NCBI GenBank assembly: GCA_014281115.1
Contig: JACONQ010000008.1
Coordinates: forward strand, 62,001-126,000
Length of the DNA: 64,000 bases
Source of the DNA: Laburnicola sp. R22_1
Taxonomy: Eukaryota; Ascomycota; Dothideomycetes; Pleosporales; Didymosphaeriaceae
Direction of reading: 5' to 3'
Part shown: positions 12,439 through 23,850 of the stretch, in pieces
Layout: every line of letters begins with the position of its first letter
How positions within the stretch are numbered: position 1 is the first letter of the stretch
Translations under genes and position numbers: made by a program
The notes under the pieces: generated by a model
What the model saw: only the letters and a program-made list of their open reading frames with translations
The model's database searches: none
What the model was told of the DNA's origin: nothing

Positions 12439-12901
12439 GGTTTAAATACCTAGTAACACTACTTTACTTATTCTATTCTTTACTTTTTTTTCTTTCTTTA
12501 CTATATTAGAATTGTTTTAAAAGTTAATACGTTTTACTTTTACGCCTATAGTACTTTAGCTAGAAAGTATATAAATTAATAAAATAGTAATACTATAATA
12601 TAATAAAATACTAAAAGTTATATTTAAAAAAATAAGTAAAGAGTATACAATAAGCTTACCAGCATTATACTAAGTATAAACCTATCTTTAAATTATTTAA
12701 TTTAAAAAGATTAGCCTATAGCTACTATATAAATAGTTTAGTGTATATAGTATATATAATAAAGCTCTAAAATCTTTATTTACTAAAGGAACTTTAAAGA
12801 TAATTATAATATTATTATATATTACTATATATAGCTAATAACTATTAAAAAGAATAAGAAGTATACGTAATAGTATTTTTATCTACTTATTACTTATATT
12901 A

Positions 12902-13130
12902 CTATATAAATATAAATATAAATATAAATATAAATATAAATATAAATATAAATATAAATATAAATATAAATATAAATATAAATATAAATATAAATATAAA
13001 TATAAATATAAATATAAATATAAATATAAATATAAATATAAATATAAATATAAATATAAATATAAATATAAATATAAATATAAATATAAATATAAATATA
13101 AATATAAATATAAATATAAATATAAATATA
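12902..13130. repeat. (TATAAA)n microsatellite, about 37 units
   Basis: An almost uninterrupted 6-bp tandem repeat of about 225 bp, ending directly at a repeat A copy. It has no coding meaning. Confidence 0.95.
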
Positions 13131-13136
13131 ATAATA

Positions 13137-13261
13137 ATGTGTAGCGTTAAATTAACTACCTAGGAGTAGTATAACAAAGGCTTTTATCTTAAATAATATA
13201 ATAAAAGGTAGAGCCCCCTGCTTAGTAATTAAAAAAAGCGTGGAAAGGTGGTCACAAAAAT
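13137..13261 (+). repeat. Short dispersed repeat A, copy 9 (best preserved)
   Basis: Complete copy: tgtgtagcgttaaattaact, cctaggagtagtataac, gagccccctgcttagtaatt, agcgtggaaaggtggtcaca. The ends TGTG and CACA are complementary. It sits exactly between two long microsatellites. Confidence 0.8.
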
Positions 13262-13263
13262 GT

Positions 13264-13489
<226 letters not shown>

Positions 13490-13599
13490 TTATAATATAA
13501 TATAAACTCTTTAAAAAAATTAAAAGAATAAAGGTACATATAGTAACTATAATATAGAGTAGCCTAAGGACTCTTACTAGTATCGATAAAGAGATATAT

Positions 13600-13697
13600 A
13601 TTATTAAATTATCTGCTTAGGAGTAGAATAATAAAGGCTTTTATCTTAAATAATATAATAAAAAAATTAGAGCCCATTGCTTAGTGATTAAAAAGAG
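13600..13697 (+). repeat. Short dispersed repeat A, copy 10
   Basis: Forward copy: attatctgcttaggagtaga, then ataaaggcttttatcttaaa, then gcttagtgattaaaaagagt. Confidence 0.7.
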
Positions 13698-14110
13698 TAT
13701 AATAAAGAGATATAAATAATAAACTATTATATTACTATATAATATTTATATTAGAATTTCTATTAACGTAATAATATAAATAACCTTAGTAGAAATATAT
13801 TCTAGAGAGACTTTAAAAAGTAGACTACCTTATTAAAGTTTTAAATAAAACTTATTAAACTTATAAAAAAGGGTAGTATTCTTATCTATAATAGAACCGC
13901 CTATAATAGTGGCTTTTCTAGAATAATAGGGGTCTAAGACCTAAACGCTAATAACTTAACATACCTCAACACGCTCCTTTTGTAAGAGCTATTCCCCACG
14001 CTAAGGTTTCAATAGAACCTCCCCTAACGAGTGGGCGTTAGTGATCTTATTATGGCTGGTGTAGTCGATGTCGAGGCTAGCCTTCTGCACGCAAGATATC
14101 ATCGTTCTAT

Positions 14111-15590
14111 TTAGAAAGGCACGTGAACTTGAGATCCTCTTAGCCTTATCCTCTCTCCGTATCTGGCCAATATAACTGTGCATGGGAAAAAGACCAACGC
14201 AATAAATGCTAGTAGGCTATTCCCCCAATCATACCCTAGGCGTTGATATAGCGGATCTGCCGCGAGCGGTAAAATCGCCGAGCAAATCGATCTTAACACG
14301 GTACAAGCCACCACTGCGCTCGCAGCATATTGCGTGTATGTATCAATCAAGTACATCATGATAGGCAGATATGTGCACATATAGCCAATTGCGAAGAGAG
14401 CGCTGCCGATGATGGGAATGATCCAGTGCGTGTGGGTGCCCCAGCCGTAGGCGAGTAGGCTGAAAGGGATGATGAGAGCGCCGATGAGGAGCGGCGGGAG
14501 GCGGTCTTCTGGCTTGTGAGCGCCGTGGAGACGCGCTATCCGGGCAACGTGCTTGTCGGAGAGATGACCGAGGGTGAATTGACTGATGGTTAGGCCAACG
14601 GCGAGTCCGAGGTAGGCGAGTCCGCTGGCCCCCGGGGAGAAGTGGTAGTTTTCTTGGTAGACGAGGCCGAGCGTTGCGAATATGAGGAGGAGGTAGCCTT
14701 GGGTGACGGTGGTGTAGATGGCAAACAGCAAGACGATGGGAGAGTGGATGAGCATCTGGGCAGGACGGACCCAGGGGCCTTTGAAGATGGTAATGATCCT
14801 GTCTGATCGTCGCTTGAATGGGCTAGAGACGTGAGGGTTGTGTTGAGAGGTGACGGATGGAGCTTGTGCCTCAGTCTTCACGTCGTTACCACTCTGATCC
14901 GATCGTTTCTGAAGTACGCGACTGTATGTCTCGGTTAAGATGTAGCAGGCTACCGCTGCCAGCAACCCAAACTGTCCATGCTAGTGTCAGCACTAGCAGT
15001 CTGCATGAGATGAATCATGAGGATCCAGGCATCCTACCGTGATGGCACAGGCCCAGAATATCCATCTCCAAGTGGTTCTTTCTACAATATAGCCGCCCAT
15101 TATCGGTCCTAAAGACTGTGAGATGCTGCTTTCATTTGCTTCGGACTTATTTACCTAAAGTTGGACCCTAAAAGCTCAATTAGTTTTGTTTTGGATAAAT
15201 GACAATCCAGCCTCATCTCCGTCTCGTCTTCTCGTATTCAGCTACCGGGATGTCCCCATTTAACAGAAAAAGGAAAGAAACATGATTCATATGGAGACGT
15301 AAATGTACCAGACCAGCACCGGTCAACATTGCACCCATTGATATCCCCCTCCTTTCCTTTGGCATAATGTCTGGCACAATGGCTGCGCCCAACAAGAGAA
15401 ATACGATGCCCGCAAAGCCCATGATGGCGCGAAACGCCACAAATGCTCCAATACTCCGGCTGGCTCCGCAGCCAACGAGGGTCGGGAGGAAGACGAGATA
15501 TGCCACGCGCAGAGGCCAGATGCGCCCGTAAATTTCACAAACGGGCGCCACGATCAGCGGGCCAATAAGCTCGGCTATATAGCTATTGAT
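14111..15590 (-). pseudogene. MFS drug/polyamine-type transporter, 3' two-thirds
   Basis: Three exons read cleanly on the reverse strand: about 15590-15309, 15115-15038 and 14970-14111, joined by GT-AG introns of 193 and 67 bp or close to that. The product contains the family signature APVCEIYGR (the PlSEiyGR loop between helices 2 and 3), a RAIMGF segment, MPKERRG, the GPIMGGYIVERTTWRWIFW motif of helix 5, then a long loop and the C-terminal six helices. Such proteins export drugs, polyamines or metabolites at the plasma membrane. The frame is open to a normal stop at 14111, but the start is missing. At about 15590 the sequence passes into the 3' end of a Fot1 transposon. The N-terminal part probably survives at 24531-24866. 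The 3' end lies about 150 bp from the AT-rich block. Confidence 0.85.
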
Positions 15591-16102
15591 CACATAGGGT
15601 TCCTGATCACCCCGCCGAAACGCGCACCCTGAATAAAACACGCGATATCTCTCAACAACGCTCTTATAATTGCCATTAAGTACACATAGATTCAAGCGCT
15701 ACAGCTGCTGTAGCTACTGCAGCCCTTTCTAAAGCGCTTAATATAGTATATTTACGTTGCTGAGCTGCTAAAGCCTTAGCTGCGCGCATACCCTCCATAA
15801 TAGTCTCTACCTCTGCAAAGCGTTGATTTGGGTCTATCTGAACGCGCTTTCGTGGCCGGTGAGAGCTAGTAGTCTGTAGATAATACTCAAGGCGTCTTTT
15901 CTCTGATTCTAGCCCTGCAGCTCTAGCATTCGCAGCTGCTAGCGCCTTACCTGCTTTTTGTAGGAGGAGCTGGGTCCTACGACCTAGGTTTTCGAGGCTC
16001 TGGACGTCGCGCTGCGCCAAGTAGAGATCCCGAGGGCCTTGAGGGGTAGAGAGGAAGCTCTAAGGCTGCTGCTGAGGTTGCTGCTAAGGCGTAGGCGTTG
16101 TA

Positions 16103-17419
16103 CTGTGGTATCCGGCCGAAGTAGTGTAGGTGGGTCGCGCACAGCAGGGGTGCGCATCCTATGTAATTAAATGCCACCTTTCTGTTTCTGTCTAATATTA
16201 CATACAAATTTCAGTACTTTGTATGACCGCCTTCGGCATCAATCACAGCCCGGCATCGAGCTGGCATGCTATCAATAAGCTCCCTTAACTGTTCTACAGT
16301 GATCGACTCCCAGGCTTCCTGTACTATCCTACGCAGTTGATCATATGTTGGCTGCCTCCCACCTTCTTGATCAGGGTAATTCACCTCTATATAGTCCATC
16401 TTGTTCCACACAGCTTCAATAGGGTTAAGATCTGGGGAGAATGCTGGCTAGAAGATAGGATAAATCCCTCTTTGAGAAAGCTCCTCTATTGTGTACGCAG
16501 CTGAGTGCCCTGGTGCCCCATCTTGCATGAAGCTTAGGTGAGGATTTAGACGTAACCAGCTATCAATAAGTGGTACAATCCGCTCACAGTAGCTCTCCTT
16601 ATTAATTGACTTCCACTCCTTCTCCCAGAACAGATGAGGACCTTTAGACATGCCAGAGAAGCAGCCCCAGAACATCCACCCACGCTTTCTGCGGATCTTC
16701 TCTACTAGGCAGGTATCCTCTAGCTCCTCTCCTGGTCGCCTTGTTACCCATACTTTTCTGTGACGTCCACCCGTGATCCATGTTTCATCGCTCCATAGGA
16801 TCCTCCACCATTGCCAGGGTTCCCAGTTGATATGAGCCTCTGCCCACGCAAGGCGTATCTGCCGATTTTGCTCAGTAAGAGGAGGCTTAGCACGGGCTAC
16901 ACAGCGTCTGTCTCTCCTTCGTAGAGCACTCCTAATTGTATATTCGCCAACTCCCCAGTGCTCAAAAGGTCCCTTAGCAAGCTAGAGATAGCTTAGCTGC
17001 CTATTACTACGCGAGGATCGTATATATGCCTCAAGTTGATCAACTTGGGCATCCGTAAGGCGAGGTGGGCGACCGGAGCGCTTCTTGGGCGTGACGCGAT
17101 CCTTAGTAACTGCGTAGCCAACTTGTCTCTCTGTACATTGAAGCTGGCTGGCGATAAAGTCGTAGGTATGGCCTGCTCGACGTAGGGCGCGTGCCTCTAC
17201 AGCCTTATCGCGGGTAAGGTATCGATGGCGAGGTGTAGAAGGTGGTTCGGACATTATGCGGGTGACGTGGGGATGAAGAAGCGCGACAAAGAAACACGTA
17301 TCTCTATACAAATTGGGTGACGCTAAATGTGGATTTGTCAGAAAGTCGTATTTAATTACATAGGATGCGCACCCCTGCTGTGCGCGACCCACCTACACTA
17401 CTTCGGCCGGATACCACAG
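16103..17419 (-). mobile_element. Tc1/mariner transposon with 69-bp terminal repeats
   Basis: The first 69 bp (from ctgtggtatccggccgaagt to ctatgtaattaaat) and the last 69 bp are inverted copies with no difference that I can see. TA flanks both sides (16101-16102, 17420-17421). The total is 1317 bp with one reverse-strand transposase frame. It is inserted inside the coding region of the surrounding Fot1 element. Removing it with one TA restores that element's reading frame, which fixes the boundaries and the order of insertion. Confidence 0.95.
16211..17254 (-). pseudogene. Tc1-type DD34E transposase with two stop codons
   Basis: The frame is 348 codons with no frameshift. The N-terminus (from MSEPPSTPRHRYLTRDKA) contains a helix-turn-helix (RRAGHTYDFIASQLQC) and the GRPPRLT linker typical of Tc1 proteins. 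The DDE_3 catalytic domain shows WRILWSDETW (first D), SFMQDGAPGHSA (second D) and SPDLNPIEAVWNKM (E), with 34 residues between the second D and the E. Stops are TAG at 16982-16984 (a Gln position, CAG to TAG) and TAG at 16448-16450 (the conserved Trp before PAFSPD, TGG to TAG). Both fit RIP-type transitions. The copy is probably recent because the ends are still identical. Confidence 0.9.
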
Positions 17420-18496
17420 TAGGCCTCTAAGAGACCTGCGACGAGCTAAGCACGTGATTAATGTTGAATAGGCAGATACCAGCAGCCTGCCAACCAGCTC
17501 GAATCACACGCTCTGTGAAGCCTTCCTCCCTAGCTTAATAGTAGCAGGCAATAAAGCGCTCCTTCTTAACAGGCGCGGCGTCGTCGAGCGATGCGAGCTC
17601 CTAGATCTGGCGTTGGTAACTAGACTTAATTACCAAGAAAGGAGCGAGATCTAGAGGCTGTAGGACGTGAGAGGAGTGCGTAGGTAGGTATAGGAGCTTA
17701 ATTCGATGCTGTTTACAGAGCTAGAGGAACTTAATATTAATATAGCTACTATAGCTATCAAGAATAAGCAGGCAGTACTGGCTGTTAGCTGGCGCTGTCT
17801 CAGGGATGAATATGCGCTGCAGCCACTTAACACCTATCGCATTTAACGTCCATTTATTCTTGGAGGTTGTATAGAGCTAGTCAGGTATTGATTTGGCTGG
17901 GAACTAGGTAGTCTGTAGGCTCTAGCCCTTAAAGATAACTACGCAGCGCAGCTTCCGCCCTGTTGCCAATACGCACTTAATTATTGAGACCCACTCGCGA
18001 TTCTCTGGCGACTTAACGTAAGCCTTCTTCTTTAATGCCCTAGCAAGGACTCTGGTGTTAGTACATACACCTAGCGCAATGCTAGTCTTATCCATATTGT
18101 ACGTATTCTCTGTCTGTATATTGAGTCGCTGTCGAGTCTGCTTATAGAGCTCTAGGAACGCGCGGAGCTGTTCTGGCGTAGCTGCCTTAGCTCTCTAGGC
18201 GTTAAGCTTCCGGCCTACTACTGAGGCGACGCGTGGCTGGCGCTTAATAAAGTGTGAGAGCCAGAGCTTGCTGATAGGCTAAGGGCCTGTTTGGTTTCGA
18301 TTCCGTTTTCTACTCCGTTTTGTACAGGTAATCGCCGAGTAAGCCGCCGAGGCGTACAGGGGTTTTCGACGGCGGCTTGGCTGACAGGCATAGATCAAAC
18401 GGAGTACTGTTTGGCACGTCTCCGTTATCCATCGTCGTCCTGGTGTTGGCTCCTAGCTACCTTTGTTAATTTTTTAGTGATTGTATTGTAAAAACC

Positions 18497-19804
18497 ATGT
18501 TGCAAACTCCATCGCAAGGTTTAATACGCCATAAGGTTCTCCAGCGCCTCGCAGCTGAGGCCCTGTCGTCGTCGTCGTCGTCGCCGTCAGCGCCCTCATC
18601 CTCACCGTCACCGTCGCCGTCGTCTGCAGAGTCCCGAGCGTCGTCGCGAGCCGTGACATGGTCGCCGTCACCCACCCCCGATGGAAATAAGGCCAAAAAG
18701 CTCATGTGGAGCACCACGATGCTAGAGGCTTTACTAGAGGCCCTCAGCGACCAGGCTGACGCTGGCCATCGCGCGGATAATAAGTTCAAACCTGAGGCGT
18801 GGACGTACGCCCGCGATAAGGTGGCTGAAGTTGCCACTGAGCTGGTGACCGTAAAACAGGTCAAGGATAAGTACGACAGCTGTAAGAAGGAGTACAGAAT
18901 CTGGTCGGAGCTCCTCCGTCAATCAGGCTTCTCGTATGAAGATGGGAGGGTCGTCGCCGACGCGCCCGTACTTGACTCGTACTTTCATGCCCACAAGGAG
19001 GCTAGAAAGTATAGAAGGAGACCTCTGGATTTCCCTGAGTTGCATGAGAAGTTGTTCGAAGGCTATTCCGCCACGGGTGAGGACGCCACCACAATTGACG
19101 ACTTCCTTGAGACACAATCGGAGCCGGCGACGTCAGTTGAGGACGACTTTTCGATGGAGACGTCAGGCAGTGAGGCCTCAGGTGGGCGTCGTAAACGCGC
19201 GGGCACCAGGTTACTCAGGAACCAGGAGAAGCGGGCGAAAAATAAGACGACGTCGGAGGAGCGTATGGGCCAAAGAATTGACCATTTGACGTCGGCGATC
19301 TCAGAGCTCGTTGCAGTCAACTCTAGGGACTATCAGCAAGACGCTATTGTACAGTTTATAGAGGCTTACCAGTCGCTGGATGATCGACTCAAGTACCCTA
19401 TCCTCGAGGGTTTTAAGGACGAGTTTGACGCCAAAGTCTTCCTCAGTATGAAATCGCGCAGCGCGCAGAAGGCCTGGATAAAGCACCGCTGCAACGTTAT
19501 ACTTAACTCCACCGCTTTTGACAACAAGGAGACTCTGCGGGACGAGTTACAGGAGAAAATAGAGTCGTTAGAGTGGGTGGGGGATGGAGAGTTGAGCGTC
19601 AAAATTGACAAAAAAGCTCAACTTCATGCCAAGACTGACGATAGTGGCGCGTGCGCAGCGCGAGTTTTCACCTTAGGAGGGCCGTCGTCCCTCAGTTCAT
19701 CTAGAGTACTTTTTATAAGATTTTTGTTCCGCCAAGACCAAGATTTGCCCGCAAAATTTATACTTTTAGTGAATCTTACTCCAAATCACTATAAATTACA
19801 ATGA
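18497..19804 (+). CDS. Harbinger accessory Myb/SANT-like DNA-binding protein
   Basis: A 435-aa open frame. After a Ser/Pro-rich N-terminus (residues about 20-60) comes a Myb/SANT-like domain (about residues 68-130) with KKLMWSTTMLEALLEAL at its start, the FKPEAWTYARDKV helix and VKDKYDSCKKEYRIWSELL. This is the Myb_DNA-bind_3 fold that occurs as the second ORF of Harbinger elements. A basic stretch (GGRRKRAGTRLLRNQEKRAK, about 228-247) is a likely nuclear localisation signal. In this family the accessory protein binds the element's subterminal repeats and brings the transposase into the nucleus. It is convergent with the transposase, their ends about 110 bp apart. No stop or frameshift is seen. 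The last ~50 residues are low in recognisable features, so the true end could be earlier if an intron exists. Confidence 0.85.
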   Translation: MLQTPSQGLIRHKVLQRLAAEALSSSSSSPSAPSSSPSPSPSSAESRASSRAVTWSPSPTPDGNKAKKLMWSTTMLEALLEALSDQADAGHRADNKFKPEAWTYARDKVAEVATELVTVKQVKDKYDSCKKEYRIWSELLRQSGFSYEDGRVVADAPVLDSYFHAHKEARKYRRRPLDFPELHEKLFEGYSATGEDATTIDDFLETQSEPATSVEDDFSMETSGSEASGGRRKRAGTRLLRNQEKRAKNKTTSEERMGQRIDHLTSAISELVAVNSRDYQQDAIVQFIEAYQSLDDRLKYPILEGFKDEFDAKVFLSMKSRSAQKAWIKHRCNVILNSTAFDNKETLRDELQEKIESLEWVGDGELSVKIDKKAQLHAKTDDSGACAARVFTLGGPSSLSSSRVLFIRFLFRQDQDLPAKFILLVNLTPNHYKLQ

Positions 19805-19914
19805 ATCTCAGGACGACCGCTCTACTAAACTGACGCTAGCGTACTTTTTCAATTTCTTAACACCAAACTTTTGCTCATCAACTCGCCCACCTCTCTGCCC
19901 ACCTACCCAATTAC

Positions 19915-21176
19915 TCAACTATATACGACTCTGCGAGCAGTTATATACTGCTCCCACATGTCCTCTGCTATACGATCCCGCCGCTCCTCTATCCCAGGGT
20001 CGCCGGCGTCAAAATCCCCATCGGTTTCGGCGTCGCGCCGCAGGTGCTCTGAGCCCTCACCCTCATACTCCTCCATCTCATCAAGATCCTCGTCAACTTT
20101 GTACACCAAATTGATGAGATTATGGAGGGCAGCCAGGGCGTACACAAGCTTGACCTGAGTCTTAATATCGAACTCATGTGGCCTGTCAAAAATCCGCCAG
20201 CGCCTTTTGAAAACACCAAAACAACGCTCCACAATATTTCTCAGGCTCGAATGGCGATAATTGAACAACTCTTGCGGCGTCGCCGGGCTCATCCCCACCT
20301 CATAAATCTCTCGGAGATGGTACCGTACGCCGCGATACGGCACCATTATATCATTGCTATTGACGTACCCAGCGTCGGCGACAAAGTACTTGCCTGGAGG
20401 AGCTGCAAAGCCCTTATCCCGAGCGCTTTTCAGTACCCTGCCGTCATGAGCGCTGCCCTCCCACCCGGGCAATAAGTACATGAAATTCATGTCAAAATCG
20501 ACGACGGCGAGGACGTTTTGCGTAAGATCTCCATGGCGATTTCGATAACGCCTTTGGGCGGCGACAGGCACATGGATTGCAATCTGGGTGCCGTCCAGAG
20601 CTCCGATACAGTCCTCGAAAAATGGGTATCTTTTTGGGTCATCTCTTATCCTCTCCGGCACCTCATGTACGTCCTCTGGGGACTTGACGACGTCCTTGTA
20701 CAGCGGCAACAGGGCGTCAAGTACCTCATGAAAATTACTATAATCGTCAACCCAGTTCACCCTTACCGCTAGGTTACTTACCGACTTATCGACTCCATCG
20801 AATGCCCTACTTTACGCATAGTGTTACGCCATGAAGCCCCGTTGCTGCAAATATACAAAAAGGTAAGGATCTTCTCCTCCATGGAGATCCTGCCGTCGCC
20901 GACGAGCTCATAGGATTTCATGTACTCGATAAGTACATGCCACGCCGCCGGCCGGAGTCGTGTCTCCTGAAATAGCTGAGTTGGGTCGCCCAGGCAGTCA
21001 TCCAGCCACCGCGCACCCCTCCCTTGATCGTTTGAACGGGATCTGACGCCCGTGGGCCTGGCTTTGTTATCCAGCTGGTGGGCTAGGACAGCTACGACGC
21101 TGCTAAGGGCACCCACTACGGCCATCATCATAGGTTGGCTCAAACGATTCGACATGGCCGCACGTGACGCCGTCAA
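19915..21176 (-). CDS. HARBI1-type DDE transposase of the Harbinger element
   Basis: Two exons, 21176-20782 and 20737-19915, are separated by a 44-bp intron (donor GTAAGT, acceptor TTATAG, branch-like TTGAC), giving 405 aa in frame. Exon 1 carries the N-terminal helical region (EEKILTFLYICSNGASWRNT). Exon 2 carries the DDE_Tnp_4 nuclease: GALDGTQIAI (first D), PGWEGSAHDGRVL (second D), RNIVERCFGVFKRRWRI (E) and the closing AALHNLINL. The start is chosen as the first Met of the open frame at 21176. MSNRL, 7 codons later, is an alternative. With the accessory gene this makes a complete, apparently intact autonomous element, unlike every other transposon here. Confidence 0.9.
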
Positions 21177-22399
21177 AGTACTCCGGTACAGCTACAGGTG
21201 CCCTCAGGCATCTGTAGCTACACTGGAGCTCCGTTTGGCCTAAAAAGTAGAAAGTGGGCTTTTTCAGGCTAGCAAGGATGTTTTATTGCCAAGCTCCGGT
21301 ACGCAAAACGGCATCCGGTACGGCTTCAAAACGGCGTTACAAAACCAAACACGGCTCCGTTTACAACTCCGTTTTGCTAAGTAATCAAACCGGAGGCAAA
21401 ACGGAGCTCCCTACCGGAGGAACCAAACAGGGCCCCAGGCTCGTATGCCGTTGTTATGGCCAGCGCTTCCAACGTAACGTAGTACGGGCTGTAAGGCGTA
21501 AGGACGTAGCTATCCTCTAGGCTGTAGCGTAGCCATAATTATACGTATTTTAGCCTATAGTATAGCTTTATAGTAGCCTTTATTAAAAATTTTAACTTTT
21601 TTTAGTATTTTAAATTGTAATTTTAGTATTTTAAAAGACTGTTTATAGGTAGTTTTTTGGTAGTTTTATGCTATTTTTAGTGTAGTATAAGCTTAGATCG
21701 CAAGGGAGCCTAGTAGGGCCTTTTTATTAAGGTTTTTTATAGTACTCCCTATATAATAACCTATTAACTTTTTCCTATAATATATTATAAAGTATATAGT
21801 TCTAGGCCTTATAATTATTTTAAAGTACTATTAAGTTTTACCCTTACTATACTGCCGCGTTAAAAACGCTTAATACCTTTACTACTACTATTACTACTAT
21901 AAAGAAGGCATCTTTATTACTATCTTAAGTAGAGTTATTATATAAAAGTATCCTAAGTTGCTTAGAGTTATAAGTAAGGTCCTATACCTAACTAAAAGGT
22001 TATACTATAAAAGAGGCTTTTAATATTAACTAGAGCCGCCTATTATATAGCACCTACTACTTAGAGCCTATTTAAGTAGGCTATAAAGTATATAGCAAGT
22101 TGCAACTCTTAGGTAAATATATACTAGCAATCTTCTAGAAATATAAAGCTAAGTTAAAGTATTTAAAAAATAATATAGTTAGTAAAATAACCTTATAGCT
22201 TTATAAAAACTACTACCTAGCTAAAAGAGCCCCTAATTATTAGGCAGTTAATAGTATAGCTTATATTAAAACACACCTTATAAAGGTCTATAAAATTAAT
22301 TCTAATACTAGTTTACTACTTATTATAGAGCTCTAAAAGCTAAAGAGTCCCTTTACTACTACTGCTATTACTAGGATAAGTATAATAGTATCTTATACG

Positions 22400-23850
22400 C
22401 TATAGCAAAAGATAAAGTTCTTGAGCACCTTTATTAATTAGGTAATTAATAAGGATTTTAACTTTTAGTAGCAACATTAGCGGCTACCTAGGGCCTTATA
22501 ATATAGAATTAAATTAATCTTTTACGTACCCTACTTAGTAGTCCTACAACACTATTAAAATATATATAAAATAGTCTAGAAAATTAAAAGAAGAGGGTTA
22601 TAGAGCTTTTACGCGTAGTAATAAGTAAAATAAGTATAAGCTATAATTTATAGATATTGCTAAATAATATAAGCTTTCTTAGAGTTATCGCTTATTTTGT
22701 TAGTAAGCTTATTTTTTTACTCTAAATTATTATTGTATAGTAACTTATAGTAATTTAGATACTAAATATAAATAATACAACCTACTTATTGCTTTTTATA
22801 ACCTTTTTAGTAACTATATAATAGCTATGTAAGTATAGGCTATTGTTTAGGTTATTTGCAAGTATAACTTTAAGCAAAAACTCTATTATTTTATAGGTAA
22901 TAATGTAAGTAATAATAATATAAAATTTATTAAAAATATTAATAAAGTAACTAGCCTTAGCCTTAGGGCCTAATACTATATACGCTATGCTAGGTATATA
23001 ATTAACCTACTTACTAAGGCTCTTATTTATAGCGATAAAGTTAACAAATTTAAGGCAGATTTTGCCTAAGCCTCTCCCTAGGAGTAATATTAATTATACT
23101 ATAAGTATAGGGTTATTAAAAAGCTCTATAACTTTATAAACGAATTATATGTTTTATATAAACACTGTAAGCTATTTTATATAATATAGCAAGAGCTTAG
23201 TAATAATAACTTAGTATTGATCTTTAGTATCCTTAATTTAATCTAGAATAATAGGATTAGATAGTATAGTATTTATCTTATACTACTACACTATTATAAG
23301 CTTAAAGATTATATCTACTAATTTATATAATACGCGCGCAACTTAGCTAACGCCCTAAGGGCTTATAATAATAATAATAACACTAGCTATAATCCACTAT
23401 ATAATATATTAATAGAGGATAACTAGAAAAATGTCTATATAAGTATATAGGTCTTATAAGAGTTCTATAAGCTATATAAGGCTATAGAGGGCGCTGCTAG
23501 TGTTAGTAGATTTAAGTTACTTTAGTAGATAATTATTAACTTATAGTAACTTTATAAGTTACTCACTAAGCGCGTAAATAATATTAATAGCTTTTAATTA
23601 TTAGATTATTTCTAGAGGGACGTTAAAATAGCTAAAGAAAAGCTTAAGTTATATTTTAAGGTGCTTATAATAAATTCCCCTTTATCTCTTTACTATATAG
23701 CTACTACGTTACACCTATAACTCTATATTGCCTAGTTTAAAAACTACTAGAAAAAGTACTCTAAGTAGCACTAAAAAGCTAAGTTGTTACTACGTTTTAA
23801 TTATATATTAAGGTTAAGAATAAAACCTATAAGCTTTTAATATTGCTACT
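22400..23850 (+). pseudogene. hAT transposase remnant
   Basis: With TAG/TAA read as Gln or Trp, the forward strand shows the hAT catalytic blocks in order: LYYFIGNNVSNNNI (family norm LGYFVLDNASNNDT, first D lost), IRYARYIINLLTKALIYSDK (norm RCxGHIINLVAKAFL) and LIxNNRIRxYSIYLILL (norm DNxTRWNSTYLML). Then follow the helical insertion and LYYIATTLHL (norm yyAAvvLhP). Catalytic residues are replaced and stops are frequent, so the copy is dead. The C-terminal dimerisation region after 23850 is not readable with confidence. Confidence 0.75.

Larger units (their letters stand above)
15677..18260 (-). pseudogene. Fot1/pogo transposase, disrupted by a Tc1 insertion
   Basis: From the 5' side the reverse strand reads LWLSHFIKRQPRVASVVGRK (end of the HTH/CENP-B-like region), the first DDE block TYNMDKTSIALGV, SPENREWVSIIK, the second block LLILDSYSSYINIKF, the third block SHVLQPLDLAPFLVIK, and RVIRAGWQAAGICLFN. 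After the Tc1 element come LLLQKAGKALAAANARAAGL and the coiled C-terminus RKRVQIDPNQRF, ending at SMCT followed by a stop. The same C-terminal blocks occur in the 32632 transposase, so the two are relatives. Several TAG/TAA codons replace Gln or Trp, and the catalytic Asp-Glu context has decayed (MDKT for MDET). Confidence 0.85.
15591..18282 (-). mobile_element. Fot1/pogo-type transposon, interrupted (3' two-thirds)
   Basis: The reverse strand encodes a Fot1/pogo transposase read as two blocks, about 18250-17422 and 16100-15677, that join in frame once the Tc1 element between them is removed. The tail after the stop (gtacttaatggcaattataa, then gcggggtgatcag) resembles the tail of the element at 32512-34319, and the end lies near 15590 next to the MFS fragment. 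The 5' third is lost at the Harbinger boundary. A stretch at about 24508-24540 resembles the opposite terminal repeat, so the original element may have spanned to there. Confidence 0.75.
18283..21435. mobile_element. Two-gene PIF/Harbinger transposon
   Basis: The left end GGGCCTGTTTGGTT and the right end (reverse complement GGGCCCTGTTTGGTT) are the classic PIF/Harbinger terminal sequence. Subterminal copies of tccgttttg and ggagctccgt are repeated inside both ends. It contains two convergent genes: a SANT/Myb-like DNA-binding protein (+) and a HARBI1-type transposase (-). A 3-bp target duplication is not evident: TAA lies on the left, but the right flank is altered or abuts the neighbouring hAT element. 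Both genes are open and the GC content is normal, so it has largely escaped RIP. Confidence 0.9.

Noticed and set aside
12902..13130. CRISPR-like or satellite array
   Set aside because: Simple 6-bp microsatellite without spacers. CRISPR arrays are not expected in a fungal nuclear genome.
18466..19611. Several reverse frames opposite the SANT-like gene
   Set aside because: They overlap the well-supported accessory gene and have no recognisable motifs.
21429..21436. cagggccc taken as the hAT left terminus
   Set aside because: These bases are the right end of the Harbinger element (GGGCCCTGTTTGG reversed). The hAT start is more likely the next cag at 21436.
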